Positions 1 to 8,894 of a stretch of DNA of 64,000 bases are shown here, in pieces (positions within the stretch are counted from its first letter, which is position 1; each line of letters begins with the position of its first letter). The position numbers and the translations under genes were made by a program. The stretch covers positions 493,487 to 557,486 of the forward strand of contig JADJHP010000004.1 of assembly GCA_016707525.1 (NCBI GenBank), in the 5' to 3' direction. The notes under the pieces are model-generated. The model made no database searches. It was not told where the DNA came from and worked only from the letters and a program-made list of their open reading frames with translations. The DNA is from Ignavibacteriota bacterium. Its GTDB lineage: Bacteria > Bacteroidota > Ignavibacteria > UBA10030 > UBA6906.

Positions 1-75
1 GGTTGTGAACCCGTCCATATGGGGAGAGAGCACGGGCGAAGGATCCTGAGGTCCATGAACTGACAGGAGGTCTCC

Positions 76-423
76 ATGCGTTGGATCAAGCGGTTATTCG
101 GTCTGATCCTGGTCGTTGCGATCGGGGTTGGCCTCTGGGTGTCGTTCGCCCTCTGGTCCGGTATGTACTCGGTCTATAGCTACCCGCCGTCCACCAAACG
201 CCCGAAAGGGACGACGCTTCTGGTCGAGCGGGCCGACCGGGAGCCGATGTTCAATTCACCCGACCGCGTCATCCCTCCCCCCCCGCCGAAGGACAAATCG
301 GTGGGGCTGGGGTTCGGGTCAGGGTCGATCCGCCCAAAACCGTTTGAAAAGCGCACGATCGTGGAACTTCCATATATCGAGTGGGCCTACAAGAAATCTC
401 TCGAACCTGAAACTTTACCGTAG
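76..423 (+). CDS. Small membrane-anchored protein with proline run, function unknown
   Basis: The 115-residue product has one hydrophobic segment at about residues 6-28 behind a KR-containing N-terminus, so it is probably an inner-membrane protein with its tail outside the cytoplasm. A run of six prolines lies near residue 72. The ATG follows an AGGAGG ribosome site by 6 bases, which fixes the start. It sits 27 bases before the HlyD adaptor gene and is probably cotranscribed with that exporter, which suggests an accessory role, but I recognise no family. A short inverted repeat (GGTCG/CGACC, 428-446) lies between the two genes. Confidence 0.7.
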   Translation: MRWIKRLFGLILVVAIGVGLWVSFALWSGMYSVYSYPPSTKRPKGTTLLVERADREPMFNSPDRVIPPPPPKDKSVGLGFGSGSIRPKPFEKRTIVELPYIEWAYKKSLEPETLP

Positions 424-450
424 AAGCGGTCGTTATACAATCGACCAACC

Positions 451-1641
451 ATGAACACAACCCAGAACGCTGACCTCTCCGCCCTGCGCATCCGTCGCGA
501 TCAGGACGATTACAAAGACACTTCCCGGCTTCCGTGGAAGATCATCATTCCATCGGGCATCGTTATCCTTGGCATCATCGGGTGGTTCCTGATCAAGCCG
601 CTCTTCGCGAGCGTCAAGGAAGTGGAATTCACGAGTGCCACCCTGTCCTCCCCCGCACAAGCAAACGCGGTGCTCAACGCCAGCGGCTATGTCGTCGCTC
701 AGGTCAAAGCCGCCGTTGCCTCCAAAGGTACCGGCCGGCTCGAGTTCCTTGGCGTGGAAGAGGGCGATAAGGTGAAGAAAGGAACGATCATCGCGCGGCT
801 CGAGGACCAGGACATGATGGCCGCCCTGCGCCAGGCCGAGGCGAATGTGGGCGTGGCTGTAGCGGATCGTGAAGATGCCCGGCTGACCCTCGACCGCGTG
901 AAGCGTCTGCAGGGATCCCATCTTGCATCCGAAGCGGAACTGGATGCCGCCAAGGCCCGCTTTGCACGTGTCCAGGCAACGATCAAGTCCGCCGAGGCAG
1001 CGATGAACGCCGCGGAGGTCGCTCTCGAGAACACCCGGATCCGCGCTCCCTTCGACGGCACGGTGCTGACCAAGAATGCTGACGTCGGCGAGGTTGTTGC
1101 ACCATTCGCCTCCTCGGCCAGTTCGCGCGGTGCCGTGGTGACCATGGCGGACATGAGCTCGCTGCAGGTGGAGGCGGATGTGTCGGAGTCCAACATCATC
1201 CGGGTCCACCCCGGACAGCCGTGCGAGATCGTGCTGGATGCGTATCCCGACCAGCGCTATCCCGGCGTCGTGCACAAGATCGTTCCGACCGCCGACCGCG
1301 CCAAGGCCACGGTGCTGACGAAGATCGCGTTCCGGTCGCGGGATGAACGCGTTCTGCCGGAGATGGCAGCGAAGGTCCTGTTCCTCTCCGAAGAACCGAA
1401 AGTGAAAGAGAACGCCAACATTCCGGTCCTCACCATCCCGCTCTCTTCTGTCGTGGAGCGGAGCGGGAAGAAGGTCGTCCTCACGGTCACAGATGATGCC
1501 ATCGTTGAGACACCGGTCGTCCTTGGTCCACCGTTGGGCGATCGCATCACCGTGCGAGAAGGGTTGTCTGCGGGCGACAGGATCGTTGCCAGGCCGGACC
1601 CCTCGCTCGTTACCGGTGTCCGCGTCACCGCCAAGAAATAA
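451..1641 (+). CDS. Periplasmic adaptor (HlyD/MacA family) of a MacAB-like exporter
   Basis: Membrane fusion protein linking an inner-membrane ABC transporter to an outer-membrane channel. The 396 residues show one N-terminal transmembrane helix (about 30-50), a biotinyl-lipoyl-like half-motif (about 85-120, with GDKVKKGTIIARL), a coiled-coil hairpin (about 125-195), the second lipoyl half with IRAPFDGTV, and a beta-barrel/membrane-proximal end. The following ATPase and two FtsX-type permease genes identify it as the MacA-like part of a tripartite pump. No outer-membrane channel is encoded in this operon; the TolC homologue at 8891 could serve. No clear Shine-Dalgarno precedes the ATG. The substrate is unknown. 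Confidence 0.9.
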   Translation: MNTTQNADLSALRIRRDQDDYKDTSRLPWKIIIPSGIVILGIIGWFLIKPLFASVKEVEFTSATLSSPAQANAVLNASGYVVAQVKAAVASKGTGRLEFLGVEEGDKVKKGTIIARLEDQDMMAALRQAEANVGVAVADREDARLTLDRVKRLQGSHLASEAELDAAKARFARVQATIKSAEAAMNAAEVALENTRIRAPFDGTVLTKNADVGEVVAPFASSASSRGAVVTMADMSSLQVEADVSESNIIRVHPGQPCEIVLDAYPDQRYPGVVHKIVPTADRAKATVLTKIAFRSRDERVLPEMAAKVLFLSEEPKVKENANIPVLTIPLSSVVERSGKKVVLTVTDDAIVETPVVLGPPLGDRITVREGLSAGDRIVARPDPSLVTGVRVTAKK

Positions 1642-1673
1642 GTCACCCCACCATACGGGTATCTGGAGTCCGC

Positions 1674-2336
1674 ATGATCGAAGTCCGCAACGTCTCCAAA
1701 TCGTACCGGCGCGATTCGTTGCGCGTCCCGGTCCTCAATAATATCACGATCTCCGTACCGGACGGTGAATTCCTCGCCCTCATGGGTCCGTCCGGTTCCG
1801 GCAAGACCACGTTGCTGAACCTGATCGCGGGCATTGACAGGCCCGACGAAGGTGCGATCGAGGTCAACGGGACCGACGTCGCAAAGCTGAGCGAATCGGC
1901 ACTCGCGCAGTGGCGGGCGAACAACGTCGGGTTCATCTTTCAGTTCTACAATCTCCTGCCTGTCCTGACGGCATTCGAGAACGTGGAGTTGCCTCTCCTG
2001 CTCACGAACCTGCCCAAGAAGAAGCGGAAGGACCACGTGGAGGCGGCGCTGACGCTTGTGGGGCTGTCGGACCGGATGGGGCACTACCCGAAGCAACTCT
2101 CCGGAGGCCAGGAGCAGCGTGTGGCCATTGCCCGGGCGCTCGTGACCGACCCCACCGTGCTGGTTGCCGATGAACCCACCGGCGATCTGGACCGTGTGTC
2201 GGCAGGTGAAGTGATGACGCTGCTGGATCGTCTGAACAAAGAATTCAAGAAGACCATCGTGATGGTCACGCACGACCCGCGTGCCGCCGAGAAGGCGCAC
2301 AAGGTCATGCATCTCGATAAAGGCGAGTTGACCTAA
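1674..2336 (+). CDS. ABC transporter ATP-binding protein, MacB/LolD type
   Basis: Cytoplasmic ATPase that should power the two permeases downstream. The 220 residues carry Walker A GPSGSGKT (38-45), signature LSGGQ (142-146) and Walker B LVADEPTGD with D166/E167, the arrangement of the LolD/MacB/FtsE family. The signature continues GQEQR where the family usually has GQQQR, a mild variation. A TGGAG site lies 6 bases before the ATG. It starts 33 bases after the adaptor and ends 12 bases before the first permease. Unlike MacB of proteobacteria, the ATPase is not fused to its permease. Confidence 0.93.
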   Translation: MIEVRNVSKSYRRDSLRVPVLNNITISVPDGEFLALMGPSGSGKTTLLNLIAGIDRPDEGAIEVNGTDVAKLSESALAQWRANNVGFIFQFYNLLPVLTAFENVELPLLLTNLPKKKRKDHVEAALTLVGLSDRMGHYPKQLSGGQEQRVAIARALVTDPTVLVADEPTGDLDRVSAGEVMTLLDRLNKEFKKTIVMVTHDPRAAEKAHKVMHLDKGELT

Positions 2337-2347
2337 GGAGCGCACCC

Positions 2348-3514
2348 ATGTTCGTCCTCAAACTCGTCTTCAAGAATGCTCTGCGGCACAAGCTGCGGAC
2401 GCTCCTGACCATCACGGGCATCGCCGTCGCGGTCATGTCGTTCGGCTTCCTCCGCACGGTCGTGACCGCCTGGTCCTACGGCGTGGAAGCATCCGCCGCG
2501 AACCGCATGATCACGCGCAACGCGGTGTCGTTCATCTTCCCGCTCCCCTATGCGTACCGGGACCAGATCGCCAGGGTTCCCGGGATCGCCGAGATCACCT
2601 GGGCGAATTGGTTCGGCGGGGTGTTTAAGGATCCGGCCGATTTCAAGAATTTCTTCCCCCGGCTTGCCATCGATCCCGAGACCTATTTTCAGGTCTATCC
2701 GGAACTGATCGTCCCGCCGGACCAGATGAAGGTCTTCACGCAGGAGCGGAACTCCTGCATCGTAGGGAAGAAGATCGCGGATCAGCACGGATTCAAGATC
2801 GGCGATGTGATCACGGTCGATGGCGACATCTATCCCGGACGGTGGGACTTCGTGGTCCGGGCGATCTACAACGGTCGCGACAAGAGCACGGATGAGACCC
2901 AGATGTTCTTCCATTGGAAATACCTCGACGAACGCGTGCGCGAGCTCCAACCGGGCCGCGATGGCCAGATCGGCTGGTATATCTTCTTGGCCACCGATGC
3001 ATCGAAGATGGCCTCCATCGCGCAGACCGTGGACGAGCAATACGTGAACAGCCAGGCGGGCACGAAGACCGAATCCGAGCGGGAGTTCCAGCAAGGGTTC
3101 GTCTCGATGTCCAGTGCTATCATCCGCTCGTTGGAGATCGTCTCCTTCATCATCATCGGCATCATCCTGCTCGTCCTGGCCAACACGATCGTCATGGCCT
3201 CCCGCGAACGCACCACGGAGTATGCGGTCCTCAAGACCATCGGTTTCTCCCCGGGGCATATCGTCGGATTGATCGGCGGCGAATCGCTGCTGATCGCCGG
3301 CATTGGCGGCATACTCGGCCTGGTGCTGACATTCCCGCTCTCCGCGGCATTCGCTCAGATGTTCCCGACGTTCTTCCCGGTATTCAACGTTGAGACCGTC
3401 ACGATCATCCTGGCAGCGATCGTGGCTGCTCTGGCGGGCGTCATCGCCGCACTGTTCCCCACCATCCGCACCCTCCGGACAAGCATCGCCGAGGGGTTGC
3501 GTGCCATCGGATAG
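2348..3514 (+). CDS. ABC transporter permease, FtsX/MacB type (first of pair)
   Basis: Inner-membrane permease of 388 residues with the FtsX/MacB layout: one N-terminal helix (about 16-38), a large periplasmic MacB-PCD domain (about 40-255), then three helices (about 260-282, 308-335 and 350-372). The cytoplasmic loop after the second helix holds the family pattern RERTTEYAVLKTIGFS, the coupling helix that meets the ATPase. AAGGAG precedes the ATG. A second permease of the same length follows 4 bases later, so the transporter is probably a heterodimer. Confidence 0.9.
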   Translation: MFVLKLVFKNALRHKLRTLLTITGIAVAVMSFGFLRTVVTAWSYGVEASAANRMITRNAVSFIFPLPYAYRDQIARVPGIAEITWANWFGGVFKDPADFKNFFPRLAIDPETYFQVYPELIVPPDQMKVFTQERNSCIVGKKIADQHGFKIGDVITVDGDIYPGRWDFVVRAIYNGRDKSTDETQMFFHWKYLDERVRELQPGRDGQIGWYIFLATDASKMASIAQTVDEQYVNSQAGTKTESEREFQQGFVSMSSAIIRSLEIVSFIIIGIILLVLANTIVMASRERTTEYAVLKTIGFSPGHIVGLIGGESLLIAGIGGILGLVLTFPLSAAFAQMFPTFFPVFNVETVTIILAAIVAALAGVIAALFPTIRTLRTSIAEGLRAIG

Positions 3515-3517
3515 GCC

Positions 3518-4687
3518 ATGAAGATACCATTTTCCTACACATGGCGGAGCCTCTGGGCACGCCGGCTGACCACAGCACTGACCTTGACCGGCCTGACGCT
3601 CGTTGCGTTCGTCTTCGCCGCCGTGCTCATGCTCTCGCGCGGCGTGGAGAACACGATGATCGAGACCGGCTCTCCGGAGAACGCCATCATCCTGCGGAAA
3701 TCGGCAAGTTCGGAACTGGTGAGCCAGATCGACCGCGAGCATGCCAACATCATGAAGACCTTCCCGGAGGTCGCACTCCTGCCGGACGGCAAACCCTTCG
3801 CGTCCACGGAGACCTTCGTGGTCATCAATATGCGGAAGCGCGGCTCCAACGACATGGGCAACATCTCCGTCCGGGGCGTCTCCCCGGAGGCCAAGGAACT
3901 CCGGCCGCAGGTCACGCTGAAGGAGGGCCGCTGGTTCACGTTCGGGACGCAGGAGGTTGTCGTCGGCACGAGCATCAACGAGCAGTTCCAGAATGCGTCC
4001 ATCGGTGACCGCATCGCCTTCGGAGGGACATTCTGGACCATCGTGGGAGTGGTGGACGGGCAGGGGACGGCATTCGATTCCGAGGTGTGGGGCGACGCGA
4101 ACCAGATCATGGCCGCGTTCAACCGTCCGGTCTATTCCATCGTCCTCCTGCGCCTGCGGTCCGCCGAGGAATTCGACGCCCTCAAGCTTCGTATCGAACA
4201 GGATCCGCGCACGTCGTACACCGAAGTGAAACGCGAACAGGTGTTCTACCGCGAACAGTCCCAGGCGATGTCGGGCTTCATCAAGGGGCTCGGATTGGTC
4301 GTCACCGTCATCTTCAGCATCGGGGCAATGATCGGCGCCATGATCACCATGTATGCCGCGGTCGCGAACCGGACGCGGGAGATCGGCACGCTCCGCGCCC
4401 TGGGCTTCCGCCGCCGCAGTGTGCTCAGCGCATTCCTCATCGAATCGATCCTGCTGTCGCTGATCGGCGGGCTGTTCGGCGTGGCGCTGGCCTCATTCAT
4501 GTCGCTGGTGAAGATCTCGACCACGAATTTCGGCACCTTCTCCGAACTGGCGTTCGGCTTTGCTCTCGCGCCGGATATCATCGTCTCGACACTCATCTTC
4601 GCGGTGGTGATGGGGATCGTGGGCGGGTTCCTGCCGGCGGTACGCGCATCGAGACTCAATATCCTGACAGCGCTGCGGTCTGCGTAA
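3518..4687 (+). CDS. ABC transporter permease, FtsX/MacB type (second of pair)
   Basis: A 389-residue permease with the same four-helix FtsX/MacB topology as its upstream partner: an N-terminal helix near 14-37, a periplasmic domain, and three C-terminal helices from about residue 254. The coupling region reads NRTREIGTLRALGFRRRSV, typical of the family. Last gene of the operon; a strong intrinsic terminator follows 50 bases after the stop. Presumed to pair with the 2348-3514 product and to act with the adaptor and ATPase in export of a peptide, lipoprotein or small hydrophobic compound; the substrate cannot be read from sequence. Confidence 0.9.
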   Translation: MKIPFSYTWRSLWARRLTTALTLTGLTLVAFVFAAVLMLSRGVENTMIETGSPENAIILRKSASSELVSQIDREHANIMKTFPEVALLPDGKPFASTETFVVINMRKRGSNDMGNISVRGVSPEAKELRPQVTLKEGRWFTFGTQEVVVGTSINEQFQNASIGDRIAFGGTFWTIVGVVDGQGTAFDSEVWGDANQIMAAFNRPVYSIVLLRLRSAEEFDALKLRIEQDPRTSYTEVKREQVFYREQSQAMSGFIKGLGLVVTVIFSIGAMIGAMITMYAAVANRTREIGTLRALGFRRRSVLSAFLIESILLSLIGGLFGVALASFMSLVKISTTNFGTFSELAFGFALAPDIIVSTLIFAVVMGIVGGFLPAVRASRLNILTALRSA

Positions 4688-4737
4688 CCTGTTCAGGTCC
4701 CCACCGGGACCGCAGCACAAACGCCATAGGAACATCA

Positions 4738-4770
4738 CAGGCGCCGGAAGATCTCCGGCGCCTGTTTCGT
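4738..4770 (+). terminator. Intrinsic terminator of the MacAB-like operon
   Basis: Perfect 11-bp stem (4738-4748 pairing with 4754-4764, CAGGCGCCGGA) with a 5-base loop, followed by TTTCGTTT. It lies 50 bases after the last permease stop codon. Confidence 0.85.
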
Positions 4771-4858
4771 TTGGGTACATGCTCCATACACATCCACCTG
4801 ATCGCTCCCGCACATACCGTCTTCTCGTCGCCACCCCGGGGCTTCTGCCCTCCCCATG

Positions 4859-5569
4859 TCAACCCCTCACTGCACGTTCCAGCCATCGGATCATCGGCAT
4901 CGCCCCCGTGCAGTACTTCGCTACCGTATCCACGAACCGCGGCTTGAGGCACTCCCCCTCTCCGAATTCCTTCCCCACGAAGAACTGCTTCAGGCGCAGG
5001 TGGACGATCATCGGATGGTCCTTCGGATACCCGAGCGGAGCCTTCACCAGCTTGTCTCCCATCACCTCGCCGAACATCTTTGTGAAGGCCGGATCCTCGA
5101 TCACCGAGAGATAGTCGTCCGGATGCTCCGCGATCGACTTCCGGATGCTCTTCAACTGCTCGCCGGAGGGCATATAGAGCCCTCCCCCGATGAAGATCTC
5201 GCCGAGTTCGATGCCCACATAGAGGCCCGGCCGCTCCGCCGGACTTTTCTTGCCCCGTGCCTGGAAGTACGCGGCGATGTTGGTCTTGTACGGCGTCTTG
5301 TTGTTGCTGAAGCGGGTATCCCGGTAGATCCGGAAAATGGACTTCTTCGGGTTGAAATCAAAATCCGCCGCAACATCCGCCATGCGAGGGCCCAGACTTG
5401 CGATGAGACACTGCATCGGGAACCGGACGTTCTCCTCGTAGTCGTCCTTGTGCTTCTGGAACCATGGACGGTTGTTGTTCCGCTTCAGGCGGCGGAAGAA
5501 CGACAACGCCTCGGGTGGGAAGCCGGCGAACGGAGGATACAGCAGATCTTCCAATGGATGCGGGGTCAT
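4859..5569 (-). CDS. DUF2461 (TIGR02453) family protein
   Basis: A 236-residue protein matching the DUF2461/TIGR02453 family, widespread in bacteria and of unknown biochemical role. Family features visible are FFRRLKRNNNRPWFQKHK near the N-terminus, FRIYRDTRFSNNKTPYKTN in the middle and GGGLYMPS further on. No signal peptide or membrane helix, so cytoplasmic. It lies 51 bases downstream of the last gene of the TetR-controlled efflux operon on the same strand; it may be read through from that operon, but nothing links the functions. Confidence 0.88.
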   Translation of the reverse strand: MTPHPLEDLLYPPFAGFPPEALSFFRRLKRNNNRPWFQKHKDDYEENVRFPMQCLIASLGPRMADVAADFDFNPKKSIFRIYRDTRFSNNKTPYKTNIAAYFQARGKKSPAERPGLYVGIELGEIFIGGGLYMPSGEQLKSIRKSIAEHPDDYLSVIEDPAFTKMFGEVMGDKLVKAPLGYPKDHPMIVHLRLKQFFVGKEFGEGECLKPRFVDTVAKYCTGAMPMIRWLERAVRG

Positions 5570-5620
5570 CGAAGCTCCGGGTTGTGAACAGGGAGTTCCA
5601 ACATCGGCATTTCCCGGGAA

Positions 5621-6763
5621 TTATTCCAGCTTCTTCTGGAATCGCGCGACGCTCAGCGAGAAGATCACGACACCCAGCCCGAACAGCGCAGCCGCCTGCG
5701 GCCAGAGCTCTCCGAGGCCCGTCCCCTTCAGGAAGATCCCCCGGACGATATCCAGGAAGTAGCGCAGAGGGATGATATACGTGAACAGCTGAATGCTGGA
5801 GGGCATGTTCGCGATCGGGAACGTGAATCCGGAAAGGAACATGAACGGCATGAAGAAGAAGAACTGGGCGATCAGCATCGCCTGCTGCTGCGTCCGCGCG
5901 ATGGTGGAAATGAAAAGCCCCAATCCGAGTGTCGTCATGATGAACAAGCCGCTCAGGACGAAGAGGAGCGGCAGGCTGCCGAGCATCGGCACGTTGAACC
6001 AGTAGTGCGCGAGCGCCAGCACGATCAGGACATCCGCAAAGCCGATGATGGTGAACGGAATGAGCTTCCCGATGATCAGCTGGTACGGTTTGATCGGCGT
6101 AACGAGCAGTTGCTCCATCGTGCCGATCTCCTTTTCCTTGACGATCCCGAGCGACGTGAGGGTCATGGTGATGATCATCAGCACCAGCCCCACGACCCCC
6201 GGGACCATGAAGTTCGTGCTCTTCAGGTCCGGATTGAACCAGACCCGCGGTTCGGGGAGGACCCGGGCGGTCGAGCGCCCCTGGATCGCACTGGCATTCT
6301 CCAGCAGGATGCGCTGCGAGAATGTGCCGACGATCTGAATGGCATAGTTAAGCAGGACGTTCGAGGTATTCGCATCCGTCCCGTCCAGCACGATCTGCAC
6401 CGTGGTGGTCCGGCGCGTCAGCAGGTCCCCCGCGAACCCCCGGGGGATGACCAGCGCCATCGTGGCACGCGCGTCCTCGATGTACCGGTCCACCTCGTCC
6501 GGCGTTGTCACATCGTACCCGTGAAGGAAGTACCCCGAGGATGTGAAGGTCTTGATGAATGCACGGCTTTCGGCCGTACGATCCTGGTCGCACACCACCA
6601 TGGTCGTGTTCTTGATATCCGTCGTGGCGGCATAGCCGAGAAGGATGACCTGAACCACCGGCGCCATGATCGAGAGCCCGAGCATGCGCTTGTCCTGCCG
6701 GATCTGATAGAATTCCTTCCGGACGATCTCGAGGACGACGGCAAGGCTGCGTTTGAATTTCAT
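5621..6763 (-). CDS. ABC-2 type permease (YbhS/YbhR-like), distal
   Basis: Inner-membrane permease of 380 residues of the ABC-2 family. It has an N-terminal helix (about 27-47), an extracytoplasmic domain to about residue 180 with the recurring DGTDANTSN motif, and five further helices, with the KEKEIGTMEQLLVTPIKPYQ amphipathic segment before the third. It is the last of six exporter genes under the TetR promoter and is paired with the permease at 6792-7925, 28 bases upstream. By analogy with E. coli YbhG-F-S-R it forms the membrane half of a tripartite efflux pump. Confidence 0.9.
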   Translation of the reverse strand: MKFKRSLAVVLEIVRKEFYQIRQDKRMLGLSIMAPVVQVILLGYAATTDIKNTTMVVCDQDRTAESRAFIKTFTSSGYFLHGYDVTTPDEVDRYIEDARATMALVIPRGFAGDLLTRRTTTVQIVLDGTDANTSNVLLNYAIQIVGTFSQRILLENASAIQGRSTARVLPEPRVWFNPDLKSTNFMVPGVVGLVLMIITMTLTSLGIVKEKEIGTMEQLLVTPIKPYQLIIGKLIPFTIIGFADVLIVLALAHYWFNVPMLGSLPLLFVLSGLFIMTTLGLGLFISTIARTQQQAMLIAQFFFFMPFMFLSGFTFPIANMPSSIQLFTYIIPLRYFLDIVRGIFLKGTGLGELWPQAAALFGLGVVIFSLSVARFQKKLE

Positions 6764-6791
6764 AGGATGGGTTCCCGTACTGATGGACCGT

Positions 6792-7925
6792 TCACAACGT
6801 GCGTTTCTGCAGGCGCTTCACGCTGATGCCGAGCGTGATGAGCGCAAAGATCGCCATGTACACGAATTGCTCCCACACCGCACCGAATCCCACCCCCTTC
6901 AGCATCACACCGCGGACAACGACCAGGAAGAATTTCGTTACGGAGATATTGGAGACCACCTGCAGCACCACGGGCATGCTGGCGACCGGGAAGACGAATC
7001 CGGAGAGCAGGAACGAGGGCAGGAGCGACGAGAAGACCGAGACTATGAACGCCACCTGCTGGGAATCCGTGATCGTGGAGATCAGGAGCCCCTGTCCGAG
7101 CGCGCCCAGGATGATCATCGTGATACCCGCGTAGAGGAGGAGCACTCCGCCCTTCACCTCGATCGCGAAGAGCAGATAGCCAAGGACGAGAATGAACGTG
7201 GCGGAGACCAGGGAGATCGCCATGTACGGAAGGGTCTTCCCGAGGATGACCTCGATCGGCTGCAGCGGCGAGACCATGATCTGTTCCATCGTCCCCCGTT
7301 CCTTCTCCCGAACGACGGTCATGGACGTCGCGATCACGCCCGTGAGCATGATGATGAAGCCGATGAGTCCGGGGACCAGGAACCGCGAGCTGACGAGGTC
7401 GGGGTTGTACCAGATCCGCGACCGGAGCTCCACCGGCACATAGGCACTGCGGCCCGCGCGCTGCAATGCGGCCAGCAGGATCATGTTCGAGTAGTCCATC
7501 GTCATACGGACAGCGTTCCCCATGGCCTGTCCGGCCGTGTTCGCATCCGCGCCGTCCACGAGCATCTGCACCGTGGCTTCGCGTCCGGCCAGCAGGTCGC
7601 GCCCGAAATCCGGGGGGAGGACGATGGCGATCTTCGCCTCTCCATGGAGGAACGCCTCTTCGATCTCTTCGTACGTGGACGGGGTGCCGGTGAGTGCAAA
7701 AAGCTCCGAATGCTGGAACATGGCCAGATACTCCCGGCTCTCCGGGGTCTTGCTCTGGTCCATCACGAGAAGCGGAACGTGCTTCACATCGAAGTTCAGG
7801 GCATAGCCCACGAGGATGATCATTGCCGCGGGAAGAACGAGCAACATCCCCAGGGATGTCGGATCCCGCCGTATCTGCCGGAATTCTTTGACGATGACCG
7901 GCTTGAGTCTGCGAAAGAGCGTCAT
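6792..7925 (-). CDS. ABC-2 type permease (YbhS/YbhR-like), proximal
   Basis: A 377-residue ABC-2 permease homologous to its downstream neighbour: N-terminal helix (about 26-46), an extracytoplasmic domain with DGADANTAG, then five helices and the EKERGTMEQIMVSPLQPIE segment. The start follows the ATPase gene stop by 3 bases, consistent with translational coupling. With the 5621-6763 product it probably forms a heterodimeric channel. Homologues export cationic dyes, drugs or lipids; the substrate here is unknown. Confidence 0.9.
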   Translation of the reverse strand: MTLFRRLKPVIVKEFRQIRRDPTSLGMLLVLPAAMIILVGYALNFDVKHVPLLVMDQSKTPESREYLAMFQHSELFALTGTPSTYEEIEEAFLHGEAKIAIVLPPDFGRDLLAGREATVQMLVDGADANTAGQAMGNAVRMTMDYSNMILLAALQRAGRSAYVPVELRSRIWYNPDLVSSRFLVPGLIGFIIMLTGVIATSMTVVREKERGTMEQIMVSPLQPIEVILGKTLPYMAISLVSATFILVLGYLLFAIEVKGGVLLLYAGITMIILGALGQGLLISTITDSQQVAFIVSVFSSLLPSFLLSGFVFPVASMPVVLQVVSNISVTKFFLVVVRGVMLKGVGFGAVWEQFVYMAIFALITLGISVKRLQKRTL

Positions 7926-7928
7926 GTG

Positions 7929-8894
7929 CTATCCTTGCCTGTGTTCTGATGCACGCTGAGCGGCATCATGGTCGAGAAGGTACAGGAACACATCTTCGAG
8001 CGACGGGATGATGCGTTCGATGCCCGCCACCTTCATGTTCCGTGCACCGAGCGTGCGCACGATCGCCGCCCTGCCGTGCTCCTCATCGGCGACCATCACA
8101 TGCAGGGTGGTCCCGAAGACCGACGTTTCGATGGCCCACGGTTCCACACGGATCATTTCGAGCGCGTCCACGATCTCACCGTCGCGCATGGACACTTCCA
8201 GCAGCGGCGTGCGGATGTGTTCGGTCTTCAGCTCGGTCGGACTTCCCGAAGCGATCAGCGCTCCGGCATTGATGAGGATGATATCGTTGCAGTATTCGGC
8301 CTCATCGAGGAAGTGTGTGGTGACGAGGACGGTCACCCCATCGGCTGACAAGCGATTGATGAGCTCCCAGAAATTGCGCCGCGAAATGGGATCCACACCG
8401 CCTGTCGGCTCATCCAGGAAAACGATCTGCGGTTCATGCAGGATGGCGCAGCCAAGTGCAAGGCGCTGTTTCCATCCGCCCGAGAGTGTCCGCGTGAGGC
8501 TCCCCTCACGCCCGCGGAGGTCCGCCATGCCCAGGACCCAGTCCATGCGTGCGCGGAGCCGTTCTCCTTCCAATCCGTACACACCGCCGAAGAACCGGAT
8601 ATTCTGTTCGACGGTGAGGTCATCGTACAGGGAGAACCGTTGCGACATGTACCCGATCGTCTGCTTCACCCGGTCGGTCTGTGTCAGCAGATCGAAGCCG
8701 CCCACCGTGGCGGTGCCGGAGGTGGGCTGCAGGAGCCCGCACAGCATGCGGATCGTCGTGGATTTCCCTGCGCCGTTGGCGCCGAGGAACCCGAAGATCT
8801 CGCCGCGCTTGACGGAGAACGAGACCCGGTCGACCGCCGTGAATGCGCCGAAGCGTTTTGTCAGGTCGCGGACTTCGATCGCAAGCTCGCTCAT
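7929..8894 (-). CDS. ABC transporter ATP-binding protein (C-terminal half-YbhF equivalent)
   Basis: ATPase of 321 residues of the drug/ABC-2 class. Walker A is GANGAGKST (38-46), the signature reads LSGGWKQR, and Walker B is VFLDEPTGGVD. The start is ATG at 8894, because it overlaps the TolC stop as ATGA; a longer in-frame reading to 8945 would lie inside the TolC gene. A C-terminal extension of about 85 residues follows the ATPase core. E. coli YbhF carries two ATPase cores in one chain; here they are separate genes (this one and 10207-11133) split by tolC. Confidence 0.92.
   Translation of the reverse strand: MSELAIEVRDLTKRFGAFTAVDRVSFSVKRGEIFGFLGANGAGKSTTIRMLCGLLQPTSGTATVGGFDLLTQTDRVKQTIGYMSQRFSLYDDLTVEQNIRFFGGVYGLEGERLRARMDWVLGMADLRGREGSLTRTLSGGWKQRLALGCAILHEPQIVFLDEPTGGVDPISRRNFWELINRLSADGVTVLVTTHFLDEAEYCNDIILINAGALIASGSPTELKTEHIRTPLLEVSMRDGEIVDALEMIRVEPWAIETSVFGTTLHVMVADEEHGRAAIVRTLGARNMKVAGIERIIPSLEDVFLYLLDHDAAQRASEHRQG

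Noticed and set aside
1..63. 3' end of an upstream gene at the left edge
   Set aside because: Two frames are open from the edge (stops at 47-49 and 61-63) but 20 codons are not enough to choose or identify a gene.
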